From: Deltaproteobacteria bacterium
GTDB lineage: Bacteria; Myxococcota_A; UBA9160; UBA6930
Length of the DNA stretch: 64,000 bases
Reading direction: 5' to 3'
Assembly: GCA_029261795.1 (NCBI GenBank)
Contig: JAJDAP010000014.1
Location: forward strand, 40,185-104,184
Every line of letters starts with the position of its first letter. Positions within the stretch are counted from its first letter, which is position 1. Both the position numbers and the translations under genes were made by a program. Of the stretch, positions 26,359 to 35,467 are shown piece by piece. The notes beneath the pieces are model-generated. The model saw nothing but the letters and a program-made list of their open reading frames with translations. It did no database searches and was not told the DNA's origin.

Positions 26359-27195
26359 TCAGAGCGCCGGAGGTCCGCGCCGCAGTGCGCGTTCACTGAA
26401 GAGATCGTCGGGCAGCTCCATGTCGTAGCGGATCTCGGAGTAGGTGAAGTGGGTCCGGTGGAGGGTCCGGTGGTTCACCACCTCGACGCGGTGCGGGGTC
26501 CAGATGCCGTCGACCCTGCGAATCTCGAGTTGCCGGCTGGTCTTGAGGTGCCGCCCGGCGGTGTCCCAGTAGTCGGCCTCGCGCACCATCCAGATCTCGG
26601 TGTCGATGGTGAACTCGATCTTCGAATAGCCGAGGAAACGCGCTGTTTGCTTGTCGACCGGAGTCGCCTCGACGATCAGGGTCGTCTGGCCGTCGAGGTC
26701 GTCCCGGCGCAGCGTCTTCCAGTGATAGTCGGTGATGGTGACCTTCGTCTCGTTGCGCACGTCGTCGTAGGAGAGATCGGTGCCGAGAAAGGACTTGCCG
26801 CGATCGCGAAGCGCGATGCGCCGCGAGCGACGCAGGGCCGGTAGGTAGAGCCACTGCTCATCGTCACGCTTGGATTCGAGATAGTCGTGGCTCAGGAACG
26901 CAGTGTCCTTGATCGTGGCCGGACTCAGATAGAACAGCGCGATCCATTTCTCGCCACTGTCGCCCGCTTCCGGGCCCGGTACATAACGTCGAAAGAAGAC
27001 GGTCTCTCGCGTTCGGGTACTCCCGCCTCGGTCGATCAGTTCCATCGTCACGTTCCGGGTCGAGGTGACCCCTTCGTCACGGGCGTTGATCCTCTTGGCG
27101 ATTTCGAGCCCGTCGGGGAGCTCGTCTGCGCTGGCTCCGACAGCAGCGAGGCCCGCCGCGAGCGCCAGTAGTCCGGCTTGTATCCAGTTTCGCAT
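26359..27195 (-). CDS. outer membrane lipoprotein-sorting-like protein (LolA superfamily)
   Basis: 278 residues from the ATG at 27195, which overlaps the stop of the upstream gene (ATGA). A signal peptide (GLLALAAGLAAVGASA) precedes a LolA/LppX-like fold of the RND-associated type. It shows SWS-like strands such as KWIALFYLSPATIKDTAFLSHDY, then SFLGTDLSYDDV (a hallmark of this family) and the metal-free C-terminal THFTYSEIRYDMELPDDLFSERAL. These proteins carry lipids or lipoproteins across the periplasm, usually beside an MMPL/RND exporter, which is absent here. Confidence 0.85.
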   Translation of the reverse strand: MRNWIQAGLLALAAGLAAVGASADELPDGLEIAKRINARDEGVTSTRNVTMELIDRGGSTRTRETVFFRRYVPGPEAGDSGEKWIALFYLSPATIKDTAFLSHDYLESKRDDEQWLYLPALRRSRRIALRDRGKSFLGTDLSYDDVRNETKVTITDYHWKTLRRDDLDGQTTLIVEATPVDKQTARFLGYSKIEFTIDTEIWMVREADYWDTAGRHLKTSRQLEIRRVDGIWTPHRVEVVNHRTLHRTHFTYSEIRYDMELPDDLFSERALRRGPPAL

Positions 27196-28547
27196 CAGAT
27201 TCCCCACTCCACGCCGACCACCCAACGATCACTGCGATCGAACTGACCGAACAGTCCACGGCTCCGGCCGTAGAAGACATCGATTCCGGTCCACACCGTG
27301 AGGCCGGTTCGGAGTTCGTAGCTGACCTTGGGCCGCAGGATACCGTCAGCATCGTTCAGGTTGTGGATCCAGATGGCTTCGACCCGTAGCCGCTCGTTCA
27401 TGAATTCCCGGCGTGCCAGAAGGGTGAGGTTGGTATCGAGCGTGTCGCGGTACAGCCCCGCGCGGTTGTTCAGGAGCCAGCTCTGGAACACCTGGAACGA
27501 GACCAGGGTGTCGCGGATACCGAGCCAATCGAAGCCGAGGACGTAGCCGAGTTCACCCGTGCGCGCGACGCCGTCGAGATCGGTCTGGTCCGCCGTCGGC
27601 AGGAAGCGATCCGAGCGCCAGGCGATCTCGCCCCGAATCGTCAGATCCCCGAAGCCGCCCGTGGTCGTCGCGCCGACCAGGTGCGTGCGTTCGTAGCGCG
27701 GCGTGATGCGCAGCTGCGGCCCGGCAGGGCCGATCTCGAGCGTTCCCGGCAACAGCGGTCGATCGTCCCAGTGGTACAGGTAGGCAGCGCTCCAGTCCCA
27801 GTCGCCGAGCTGGCCGGTCACACGCATGCCAGCATCGGAATCTCGCCCGATGCGGCGAGGCCGATCGACGTCGTCGATGACGACGGGCAATCCCGCCGGG
27901 GGCCGGCCTAGCAAGCGCTCCGACGTGAACGCGAATGGGGAGCCCGCTTCCGGGAGTTCGTCGAAACTGGGATCGGGAATGAAGACGAGCTCGGCGACCA
28001 CCGGCCCAACGGGCACCTCTACCTTCACGGTCCAGAGCGGTATCCGCGATTCGTCGAAATCGTCGAGGATGAACTCGCGGAAGTCCTGGGGATTGACCAC
28101 GTCGAGGAGCTTCAGCCCGTCGGCACGGCCCCAGACGGTCTGAAGCTTGCCGAGTTCGACATGCGCCTTGCCGACCGGGGCCTGGAAGACGAGCTCGCGC
28201 AGTTCGAAATCCACGTGGTCGCCGGCGTCGAGCCGGCGTGAGAAGGAGGAGACTTCGCTCGGGTGCGGATGCCCCGGCTCCATGCGATCGAAGGCGTCGC
28301 CCCGGATTCGTCCGACCGCGCGCAACGACCAGCCTGCGCCGCGCGGCTTCCATTCGAGTTCCGGCCGCAGCGTGATTTCGGCTTTCTGGTCGGCCCGAAC
28401 GCCGCGCGCCCATTCGAGTTCGACGCGGGCGTTGGCACTCCAGTCGGCCCACGGATCGCGCGCCGGTGCCGAATCCGCGCTGGCTGAGAAGCCGCCCCAC
28501 AGGCTCGACGCCACGAGGGCGAGCACAATGATGATCGGCCCGCGCAT
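27195..28547 (-). CDS. DUF1302-like outer membrane beta-barrel protein
   Basis: 450 residues from the ATG at 28547 with AGGGGGG upstream; the 100-codon extension is shadow. A signal peptide (IIIVLALVASSLWGGFSASA) is followed by a barrel-like body rich in alternating strands. The block LGKLQTVWGRADGLKLLDVVNPQDFREFI is typical of DUF1302 proteins, often adjacent to DUF1329 or LolA-like partners and RND transporters. It ends W-G-I with an aromatic-rich last strand. It is translationally coupled to the LolA-like gene, so the pair likely moves a hydrophobic substrate across the envelope. Confidence 0.8.
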   Translation of the reverse strand: MRGPIIIVLALVASSLWGGFSASADSAPARDPWADWSANARVELEWARGVRADQKAEITLRPELEWKPRGAGWSLRAVGRIRGDAFDRMEPGHPHPSEVSSFSRRLDAGDHVDFELRELVFQAPVGKAHVELGKLQTVWGRADGLKLLDVVNPQDFREFILDDFDESRIPLWTVKVEVPVGPVVAELVFIPDPSFDELPEAGSPFAFTSERLLGRPPAGLPVVIDDVDRPRRIGRDSDAGMRVTGQLGDWDWSAAYLYHWDDRPLLPGTLEIGPAGPQLRITPRYERTHLVGATTTGGFGDLTIRGEIAWRSDRFLPTADQTDLDGVARTGELGYVLGFDWLGIRDTLVSFQVFQSWLLNNRAGLYRDTLDTNLTLLARREFMNERLRVEAIWIHNLNDADGILRPKVSYELRTGLTVWTGIDVFYGRSRGLFGQFDRSDRWVVGVEWGI

Positions 28548-28668
28548 CCGGCCCCCCTGCCGCGCCAGGATAGCGACTCGATGGGTGGCCCGAAGTGGCC
28601 AACAGGGGTTGCGGAGGTACTCCGGACCGAGCCGCCGGGCGCGGGGGAGTCGGTTCTTCCGCAGCCTG

Positions 28669-29736
28669 CTAGGGCCGAGATGCCGGGGCGTCGCCCCAGC
28701 GGGTGTTGCGGACTTCCAGTCCGCGCGCGACGTCGATGATGCGGGTGACGCCGAAGCAGGCTGACGCCCAGTGCTGGAAGGCGTCCTGGTCCGCGGTTTC
28801 GAGCGCGTACCAGACCGGTCGCACATAGGCCGTTCGAGATTCGGGAAGCAGTGCAAAGACGAGATCGGTCAGGTCTTCGCTGCGAATCTCGCTACACGTC
28901 GCGCCCAGATCCAAAGCCCCGGTCGGGGGCGCATCCTCATTGCCGCCCGCAGCAGGGGTGCCTGACGAGAGGCGAGCGGGCGCGAGCGTCAAGGCGAGCA
29001 CGGCGGCCCGGGCGGAATCGACCGATGAAGCCCCACTTGGAATCCACCCCTCGGTTCCGGCCCGGGTGCGAACGCGCTTGTGACCCCCTGAAAGCGCGAG
29101 AATTGCGATGGCTTCGCCGGCCGGCAGACGCTCGAGCACGGCCCCGGCCTCGTCGGGCCGGTCTCGGATCGCGGTATCCGGGACGAGGATCTCCTCGCGG
29201 CGGAGGGCCCCGGCAGCAAGCTCGGGGTCCGGCGCCGCGCCGCCCTCCATTTCCTCCAGGAACTCCTGCCAGCCGGCGATGGCGTCGTCGATCGCCGCGG
29301 TGTCCCGGTCGCTGCCGGCGAAGGCGTCATCGCCTTGCTCGCGTTCGATCCGCCGCACGTCGCCCACGACGCAACGACATTCGGTGTGCCGCGCATCTGC
29401 CGGGAAGAAGGCCGTGACCTGCCGCGTGGTGTGGGCCGGAATCCGCTCGAGCCCATCGACGGCATTCAGGAACAAGGCCTGGTCCGAACCGGCCGCGAAC
29501 GCTCCACAGCGCAAGTTCGGCAGCGCGACCGCCGTGGGGCCGGTGCGTGCCCGGACCGTGGCCGCCATCAAGACCTGGCCGAGGCGCGCCTCGCAGCTGC
29601 GCAGTTCGAGCAGCAACCGGCCGTCGAGTTCCGGCGGCAACGCGACCGGCTCGGCACCTCCGCGGACAGGGAGGCCGAGAATCAGCAGCGCCAGGGCGAG
29701 GGCCGGGAGGCAAATCGGTCGCGGCTCGGGAAGCAT
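28669..29736 (-). CDS. secreted protein with a bacterial SH3 domain, function unknown
   Basis: 355 residues. A signal peptide (LALALLILGLPVRGGAEP) is followed by a cysteine-containing N-terminal domain (RSCEARLG, NLRCGAF, HTECRCVVGDV). Then comes an SH3b-like module around residues 190-240 (LVPDTAIRDRPDEAGAVLERLPAGEAI, ending with GTEGWI). The C-terminal domain has cysteines in ATCSEI and SACFGV. SH3b domains in exported proteins usually bind cell wall peptides. The divergent DUF455 gene starts 76 bp away. No specific role is recognised. Confidence 0.75.
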   Translation of the reverse strand: MLPEPRPICLPALALALLILGLPVRGGAEPVALPPELDGRLLLELRSCEARLGQVLMAATVRARTGPTAVALPNLRCGAFAAGSDQALFLNAVDGLERIPAHTTRQVTAFFPADARHTECRCVVGDVRRIEREQGDDAFAGSDRDTAAIDDAIAGWQEFLEEMEGGAAPDPELAAGALRREEILVPDTAIRDRPDEAGAVLERLPAGEAIAILALSGGHKRVRTRAGTEGWIPSGASSVDSARAAVLALTLAPARLSSGTPAAGGNEDAPPTGALDLGATCSEIRSEDLTDLVFALLPESRTAYVRPVWYALETADQDAFQHWASACFGVTRIIDVARGLEVRNTRWGDAPASRP

Positions 29737-29811
29737 CGTACCCGCCGTTATCGGTTGATCGGTTGGAGGGGCAGGAGGCCAAAAGATTCACCGGGAGTAT
29801 GCTCCGCGCTC

Positions 29812-30633
29812 ATGGAGCTTGCTGTGATCCAGGCCGGTTGTGCGCGAATTCTCGCTGCCGGTGGATTGCCTGAGAAACTCCGGCCGCCTGCAGATGGGGA
29901 CGCCCGACTAGCAACGCGCCTACCGCTTCAACCGGCCCGCGGCCCGGGGCTCGAAATGGTGGCCGGCGCGACACCGCTGCCGCGCCCGGGTCGGCTCGGT
30001 ACCCGGGAAGCCAGGGCCCGCGCGCTCGCACGCTTCGCCCACCACGAACTCCAGGCGGTGGAGCTATTCGCCTACGCGCTGTTGCGCTGGCCGGAGGTTC
30101 CGAAGGGTCTCAGCCTCGATTGGTATGCGGTCCTGCTCGACGAGCAACGACATGCGGCGCTCTATCTTGAACGGATCGAGGCGCTGGGCTTCCGTTTCGA
30201 GGCGTTCGCACCCCACTCCGACTACCTGTGGAAGCACCTCCCCGCGATCGAGGCCTCAGAAGACGGTCCGAGCGCCTTCCTGGCAGCGATGGGTCTGACC
30301 CTGGAACAGGCGAACCTGGACTTTTCTGCGCTCTATCGAGACGCCTTCGCGGAAGCGGGCGATTCCGAGAGCGCGGCCGTTTGCGCGTTGGTCCACCGGG
30401 AAGAGATCGGTCACGTCCGCATGGCGGCGCGTTGGCTCCGGGAATTGCGTCCAGAACCCGACGATCGCGGCCGCTACGAGGCCAGCGTGCCGTTTCCGCT
30501 CTCGGCGGCCCGCGCCAAGGGGCGCCGTTTCGAAGCTGCGGCCCGGCGGGCGGCCGGGTTGAGTGATGACTTCATCGAACACGTTCGTCGCGCGCGGTCG
30601 AGCCAGGAAACGGGCAGGAGCGGGTCCTCGTGA
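29812..30633 (+). CDS. DUF455 ferritin-like diiron-type protein
   Basis: 273 residues from the ATG at 29812. Ferritin-like helices carry a plausible diiron ligand set: FAHHELQAVELFAY, LLDEQRHAALYLERIEALGF and VHREEIGHVRMAARWL. DUF455 proteins are predicted oxidases or hydroxylases of the same fold as MiaE and have no proven substrate. The stop overlaps the GTG start of the ATP-grasp gene (GTGA), so the two proteins are made together and probably act in one pathway. Confidence 0.82.
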   Translation: MELAVIQAGCARILAAGGLPEKLRPPADGDARLATRLPLQPARGPGLEMVAGATPLPRPGRLGTREARARALARFAHHELQAVELFAYALLRWPEVPKGLSLDWYAVLLDEQRHAALYLERIEALGFRFEAFAPHSDYLWKHLPAIEASEDGPSAFLAAMGLTLEQANLDFSALYRDAFAEAGDSESAAVCALVHREEIGHVRMAARWLRELRPEPDDRGRYEASVPFPLSAARAKGRRFEAAARRAAGLSDDFIEHVRRARSSQETGRSGSS

Positions 30634-31751
30634 GTACGGCGCCTCGCCTCCTGGCCAACCTCGGTGCAGAAGAAGGCGAGGCGGGCATCGCGGCGGCGGC
30701 GCGCCCGGGAAGCGAAGCGGCCATCCTCGCGGAACTCTGGCGTGGCCTCTTCGATCCGCCCGCCTTCTCCTGGCTCGAAGGGGTCGAGGCGGCGGCCTGG
30801 TGGAACGACGAACGCGCCGAGCGCGAAGTCGCCGGCCTGAAATTGTCAGGTGCGGGCTCGGCGATCGTCCGCCGGCTTCACGACAAGGCGTGGGCCGTGA
30901 ACCTGGCGCGGGAGGAGCGGCTCGAACCGCCGATGCTTCGCGGGTTGGTCACGGTACTCGAGCCGGAAGAGCTGCAGGGTGCCGGCGCAGCAGATCGGAT
31001 CTCAGAGGTGCTCGCCGGTTGGCCCGAGTGGGCGCAAGAGCGCTTCACGTTGAAACCGCGGATCGGAACCAGCGGCCGCGGTCGCGTGGCCGGGCAGACC
31101 GGCCAGGTGAACGACGCGATGCGCGCCGCACTCGCGCGCCTGGCAGCCAGTGGCGGTGCCGTGCTGGAGCCCTGGTTGGATCGAATCGCGGACGCCTCTG
31201 CCCAGCTCCACATCGCAGATGATGGTGTCGTGACGCTGCTTGGAACCCTCCAGATCGTGACGACGCCTTCCGGCCAGCCGCGCGGGCACCGAGGCGAACT
31301 CGATTCGCGTGGCCGCCCGAGAACCGGGCTCGACGAGGAAGAAGCGTTGCGCGAAGCCGGAGGCATCGCCGGGGTGAATGCTGCCGCCGCCGGCTATCGC
31401 GGGCCCTGCGGGATCGATGCCTTCGCCTTCCGGTCAGCCGAGGACGGCCATCGCTGTTTCCGACCGCTCGTCGAATTCAATGCGCGCTTTACCTCCGGGA
31501 CCGTTGCACTCGGGCAGATCCGCCGGAACCTGCCCCGCATCAAGGCCGAACTGGGCCTCGCGCCGGGAGAGCTGTTTCACTTCTACGTGGGGCGGGGTGG
31601 GGCGGGTCTCACGTCAGATGCGGAAGCGGGAACCCTGGTGGTGCCATTGCTAGGCGGCATTGAAGCCGCCGAGGACGGGCCTGTTCTCCTCGTCGCCCGG
31701 AACCGGGAGGTCGTCGACGCGTGGCTCAGCGTTCCGCAGGGTTCGGCGTGA
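30630..31751 (+). CDS. ATP-grasp-like protein coupled to DUF455
   Basis: 373 residues from the GTG at 30630. The middle and C-terminal parts show ATP-grasp features: LKPRIGTSGRGRVAGQ as the lysine/glycine loop, GGAVLEPWLDRIADASAQLHI as the hinge, and CGIDAFAFR with RPLVEFNARFTSGTVALG carrying the metal-binding Glu and Asn. It probably forms an amide or similar bond using ATP. It is paired with a ferritin-like oxidase, an arrangement suggestive of a small modification pathway. The 3' end overlaps the convergent methyltransferase gene by 26 bp. Confidence 0.72.
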   Translation: MSTAPRLLANLGAEEGEAGIAAAARPGSEAAILAELWRGLFDPPAFSWLEGVEAAAWWNDERAEREVAGLKLSGAGSAIVRRLHDKAWAVNLAREERLEPPMLRGLVTVLEPEELQGAGAADRISEVLAGWPEWAQERFTLKPRIGTSGRGRVAGQTGQVNDAMRAALARLAASGGAVLEPWLDRIADASAQLHIADDGVVTLLGTLQIVTTPSGQPRGHRGELDSRGRPRTGLDEEEALREAGGIAGVNAAAAGYRGPCGIDAFAFRSAEDGHRCFRPLVEFNARFTSGTVALGQIRRNLPRIKAELGLAPGELFHFYVGRGGAGLTSDAEAGTLVVPLLGGIEAAEDGPVLLVARNREVVDAWLSVPQGSA

Positions 31752-32388
31752 AGACGCCGAACCATTGGCGTTCGAGCCAATCGTGGTCGCCAGTCAGTTC
31801 GAACCCGGCCGCAGTCATTTCCTCGACGATCACGCCACGATCGGTGGAGTGCTTGGTAATTTCGGGCTTGAAGTCGATGATCGCGACACGGCCGCCGGGC
31901 AACAGGTACTTCTCGCGGACCCTCGCGAAGTAGGCGACCCGGTCATCCAGGTGGTGGTACGTATTCGAGGTGAAGAACCAATCGACGGGTTCGGGCAGGC
32001 GAGGGTCATCGAGGGCGGCGAGGACCGTGGCGACGTTGCGCAAGCCGCGCTCGGTCGCGTCGTTCATGACCAGTTCGTTCATGTCGGCATCGACGTCCGT
32101 GGCATATACCACGCCACGCTCGCCGATTCGACCGGCGAATCGGAAGCTGAAATAGCCTCCGCCACTGCCCAGATCGGCGATTCGCTGGCCCTGTGCCAGA
32201 GCCAGGGTGTCGACCACGCGCACGGGTTGTTGCCAACCGTCGCGACCCCCGGGCTCGTACATGGCGCGCTTGAGTTCTGGCAGACTGAAGAAGAGCAGGG
32301 CCGCGGCAATGGCGATGACGCCGGCGCCGATTCCGAGGAAGCGAGTCCACCTGCGCGATGTCGCTTTGCTAGCTTGTTCGTCCTGCAT
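31726..32388 (-). CDS. membrane-anchored class I SAM-dependent methyltransferase
   Basis: 220 residues from the ATG at 32388, preferred over two upstream ATGs because GGAGGAA lies 6 bp before it. One N-terminal membrane segment (FLGIGAGVIAIAAALLFFSL) is followed by a methyltransferase domain: IADLGSGGGYFSFRFA is the SAM-binding glycine motif, VYATDVDADM the acidic residue, and LLPGGRVAIIDF the post-motif. The pattern resembles periplasm- or membrane-linked UbiE-like proteins. The substrate is unknown. Confidence 0.82.
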   Translation of the reverse strand: MQDEQASKATSRRWTRFLGIGAGVIAIAAALLFFSLPELKRAMYEPGGRDGWQQPVRVVDTLALAQGQRIADLGSGGGYFSFRFAGRIGERGVVYATDVDADMNELVMNDATERGLRNVATVLAALDDPRLPEPVDWFFTSNTYHHLDDRVAYFARVREKYLLPGGRVAIIDFKPEITKHSTDRGVIVEEMTAAGFELTGDHDWLERQWFGVFTPNPAER

Positions 32389-32496
32389 GACCGGTTCCTC
32401 CGACGGTGGGGCCTGATTGTGCATGATCTGCCTGCGTGCGGGGCTCGAATCCAAGCGAGCTGAGCTGGCGCCGGCCCATTCGAAGGGGATTGCGGA

Positions 32497-32988
32497 ATGT
32501 CGGAAATGTTGGATTCGATCGCACCCGAGCTCTGGCTGATCGCCGCCGGGTTCCTGCTTCTTGCCAGTGTCGTGGGGTTCGCCGCCGGGCGTCGCACCGG
32601 CTCCGGGGCAACCCAGATCAAGGAGCTGACTGGCGCACTGGACGATGCTCGCGCCGAGGCAGACGGGGCTCGCTCAGAACTCGATCGCTACCGCGGCAGC
32701 GTCGCCGATCATTTCGCCGATACCTCGGAGAAGCTCCGCGATCTCACGCTCCAGTATCGCTCGGTCTACGATCACCTGGCCGCCGGTGCGGAGGAACTCT
32801 GCCCGGAGGGCTTCCAGCAACTCGAGGGCGGTCTCGCCGCCGCGCTTCCGGAGAGCCTGCTGGAAGATGCGCTCGAGACCGACGGTCCCAGCGCGGATGC
32901 GGCGGAAGAATCGATCGAAGATCTGGAGGCCTCGCTCGCCGAGGCGTCCGACTCTACGGAATCCGCTGAACCCGAGAAGCCGCTCTAG
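32497..32988 (+). CDS. YhcB/ZapG family (DUF1043) cell-envelope protein
   Basis: 163 residues. A single N-terminal transmembrane segment (ELWLIAAGFLLLASVVGFAAG) is followed by a coiled coil. The DUF1043 core RGSVADHFADTSEKLRDLTLQYRSVYDHLAAGAEELCP matches the YhcB family signature closely. The C-terminus is acidic and disordered. In E. coli, YhcB links cell division and envelope synthesis. It is divergent from the methyltransferase gene and its end overlaps the YheU-like gene by 4 bp. The presence of both suggests an acquired or ancestral envelope module. Confidence 0.85.
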   Translation: MSEMLDSIAPELWLIAAGFLLLASVVGFAAGRRTGSGATQIKELTGALDDARAEADGARSELDRYRGSVADHFADTSEKLRDLTLQYRSVYDHLAAGAEELCPEGFQQLEGGLAAALPESLLEDALETDGPSADAAEESIEDLEASLAEASDSTESAEPEKPL

Positions 32989-33230
32989 CCTCGCGTCGAG
33001 ACGATGTTGACCGACTCGGTCTCCGGGTCGAACAGCAGCTTGGCTTCGCCCGAGCGTAGCTGCTCGAAGACGTTCTCGACCTTGCTCTCGAAGCCACGTT
33101 CTTGTGCGCCGTAGTCCGTCCCTTCCCGATTGACGAAGGCCTCCGCGAGGCCCCGAAGCGCTCCCTGGGACAGCTTCCGCCAGTCGACTTCCATCCCATC
33201 GGGTTCCCGAGAACTCATGAGCAGGAGCAT
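32985..33230 (-). CDS. YheU family (UPF0270) small protein
   Basis: Up to 81 residues; the start could be the ATG at 33230, 33218 or 33194, with the last (MEVDWRKL) best matching the E. coli protein. The core VDWRKLSQGALRGLAEAFVNREGTDYG, then KVENVFEQLRSGEAKLLFDPETESVNIV, is clearly UPF0270, a 70-odd residue family of unknown function best known from gammaproteobacteria. It is convergent with the YhcB gene, overlapping by 4 bp. Its role is unknown. Confidence 0.82.
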   Translation of the reverse strand: MLLLMSSREPDGMEVDWRKLSQGALRGLAEAFVNREGTDYGAQERGFESKVENVFEQLRSGEAKLLFDPETESVNIVSTRG

Positions 33231-33289
33231 CGCTCGTCGCTTCCCGGGGAGCGAGCCCAGACTCGAACAGGGCTGTGGCCAGGCGCCGG

Positions 33290-33724
33290 TCAGTCGCTGA
33301 AGTCTTCAGCGCTGCCCTTGGCCATCACCTCGAGGAAGGTCTGGGGAAACTGGCCGACGAAGCCCGAGACGTCCCAGTAATCGCTCCACTTCGCGATCTT
33401 TCCGTTCTTCATCTCGTGGAGGGTCGCGAACGGGTTGGTCGCCTTCTCGCCGGTGCTGAAGGTCCACACCTCCGTGTGGTCGAGGAATACCACGTCTCCC
33501 TCACAGATCAGGTGATGGATGGTGTGTTCGTGGTCCGATAGTTGGTCGAAGGCGATGCGCAGGCGCTTCACCACGTTCTCGGGTCCGCGGGCGCCGGGAT
33601 CCTCTGTCGGGATGTCCTCGTAGTGGACGTCCTCGGCAAGACAACTCTTCAGTGTTTCCCAGTCCTTCAGGCTCAGGGCTTCCCACATCTTGCGCACCGT
33701 CTGCTTGTTCTCTTCTGCAGCCAC
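33290..33724 (-). CDS. limonene-1,2-epoxide hydrolase-like / SnoaL-fold protein
   Basis: 144 residues with the cone-shaped alpha+beta barrel pattern of NTF2-like proteins: VRKMWEALSLKDWETLKSCLAEDVHYEDIP, then EHTIHHLICEGDVVFLDHTEVWTF, then HEMKNGKIAKWSDYWDV. The Asp-Arg-Asp arrangement of limonene epoxide hydrolases is suggested by VVKRLR and WSDYWD. It may hydrolyse an epoxide made by the many monooxygenases of this region, or be a steroid isomerase-like protein. Confidence 0.8.
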   Translation of the reverse strand: MAAEENKQTVRKMWEALSLKDWETLKSCLAEDVHYEDIPTEDPGARGPENVVKRLRIAFDQLSDHEHTIHHLICEGDVVFLDHTEVWTFSTGEKATNPFATLHEMKNGKIAKWSDYWDVSGFVGQFPQTFLEVMAKGSAEDFSD

Positions 33725-33839
33725 CGGGTTCCTCCTCGAACCGGAACACTAGCTCCCAGCCAGCCGATTTCGTCCGGTATGATCAGCGGCTTCCGACGCC
33801 GGCGGGTCTTCTCCGCTTGGCGTTCGCCATGAGAGAGCC

Positions 33840-34472
33840 ATGGATCGCGCCGCTGCCGCAAGCCTCGACCTCGTCATTCCGATCTACAACGAAGAGCGCG
33901 TACTCCCGGTGCTACTCGAAAGGCTGGATGAAGTCTTCGCTCCCGAGGTGCTGGCGGCGAACCGGATCTCACGGGTCCGCTACCGCTTCGTCGATGATGG
34001 CAGCCGAGATCACTCCGCTGCGATCATCGCCGGACACACGGGGCATCCGGGCCGCGTCGTGCTCTACCGGCTCTCGAGGAACTTCGGGCACCCGAACGCG
34101 GTCTCTGTCGGTCTCGATCACGCCACTGGCGACACGGTCGCGGTTCTCGACGCGGATCTTCAGGACCCGCCGGAGCTGGTCCTCGAGATGCTCGCGCGTT
34201 GGCGCGAAGGGGTCGACGTCGTCTTCGCGCAGCGACGCAAGCGCAAGGAGGGCGCAGTCAAACGAGCGGGCTACTGGGCGTTCTACCGGCTGGTCTCGTT
34301 GCTCTCGGATCTCGATATTCCACTCGATAGCGGCGACTTCTGCCTGATGGATCGTCGCGTCGTCGATGCGATGCGATCGCTGCCCGAGCGGCTGCGGTTT
34401 CCCCGCATCCTGCGAAGTTGGGTCGGCTTCGAACAGGCCGGAATCGAGTACGACCGTCCTCCGCACCGCTGA
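33840..34472 (+). CDS. family 2 glycosyltransferase, DPM1-like, 3'-truncated
   Basis: 210 residues. The GT-A catalytic domain is complete: SLDLVIPIYNEERVLPVLLERL, VDDGSRD, SRNFGHPNAVSVGLDHA, LDADLQDPPEL (metal DxD-like) and FCLMDRRVVDA. It stops abruptly at GIEYDRPPHR, just where relatives continue with a conserved R-x-x-GxSKY and two transmembrane helices. Sequence directly beyond the stop belongs to a methyltransferase that lacks its own N-terminus. A deletion fusing two genes is the simplest explanation; whether the enzyme still works is unclear. Confidence 0.75.
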   Translation: MDRAAAASLDLVIPIYNEERVLPVLLERLDEVFAPEVLAANRISRVRYRFVDDGSRDHSAAIIAGHTGHPGRVVLYRLSRNFGHPNAVSVGLDHATGDTVAVLDADLQDPPELVLEMLARWREGVDVVFAQRRKRKEGAVKRAGYWAFYRLVSLLSDLDIPLDSGDFCLMDRRVVDAMRSLPERLRFPRILRSWVGFEQAGIEYDRPPHR

Positions 34473-35467
34473 ATGCGCCGGCTCGCGTCCTCGATGTCGG
34501 ATGCGGGACCGGCGTGCTGCGCGCACAACTCGAGGCGGAGACACCCTGGGCCGTCGATGGCGCCGATCTGAATCTCGGGGCCTTGCGGGCCGCACCAGCG
34601 GGTCGTGGCGTGATCCGATACTACGACGTCGAGGAGCGCCACGCGGCCTACCTCGGGGCCTACGATGTGGTGACGTTATGCGACGTGATCGAGCATATCG
34701 ACGAGACACGCCCGTTCATGGAAGCAGTGGTGGCCCACTTGAAGCCAGGCGGTCTGCTGCTCCTGAGTGTTCCCGCTCTCCCGGGTCTCTACAGCGCCTA
34801 CGACGAGGCCGCAGGCCATGTCCGTCGCTATACGAGCGGGTCCCTTGCGGCCGAGTGCGAAGGCGTCGAACTGGAGCTGCTGGACACCCGCTATTGGGGC
34901 CTCTCGATGGTGCCGCTACTGGCGCTGCGCAAGTTCTGGGTGCGGCCGGGCAGGAGGGAAGCGTCGGTTCTCGAGGAGGGCTTCGTTCCGCCGGGCGATT
35001 TCGTTCACGCGATCCTGCGTGGAGTGATGCGTACTGAAACAGGGCTGCTGCGCCGCGCGTCGGGTTGGCCGCGATGGTTCGCTGAACGGTCCGGGCTAGC
35101 TTGTGATCGTCGGCTCCACGGCTTCACCGTTCGCGGCGGTGGTGGCCGGATTGGCGTCCTCATCCTGCATGGACCCGAGGAACTCGGGCATCCGGACCGA
35201 CGCGTTGCGGGTCAGTTCGTGGAGCGGGGGCAGGGCGCCGACCATGCCGGCCAGGAAGTTCGCGGTCGTGTTCTTGCCGTTCTCGTTCGCGCCGTTCTCC
35301 CAAACCGTGATCTTGTCGTCCGCGGCGGCGGACTCGCTCAGGCCCTCGGCCTTGCTGCGCTTCACCCGACGGGTCCGTTCCGCCTCCGCTTCGGCCACGG
35401 ATGCGATTCGCTGCCTTTCCATCTCTGCGGGGACTACGATGTTGGCTGGCTGAGTCGGCGCTATTGA
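34418..35467 (+). pseudogene. SAM-dependent methyltransferase, 5'-truncated and without its own stop
   Basis: Recognisable homology starts abruptly at APARVLDVGCGTGVLRAQLEAE (near 34480), the SAM-binding motif. It runs through YDVVTLCDVIEHIDETRPFMEAVVAHLKPGGLLLLSVPALPGLYSAYDEAAGHVRRYT to about 35070. The usual 35-40 residue N-terminus is absent, replaced by antisense of the glycosyltransferase frame. At the 3' end the frame runs on to 35467 through sequence that is antisense to a flotillin fragment, so the natural end is also lost. The class normally modifies polyprenyl-linked sugars or quinones. Confidence 0.7.

Noticed and set aside
34470..34472. TGA at the end of the glycosyltransferase as a possible selenocysteine codon
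   Set aside because: The residue does not align with a conserved Cys, and the following frame does not continue the family.
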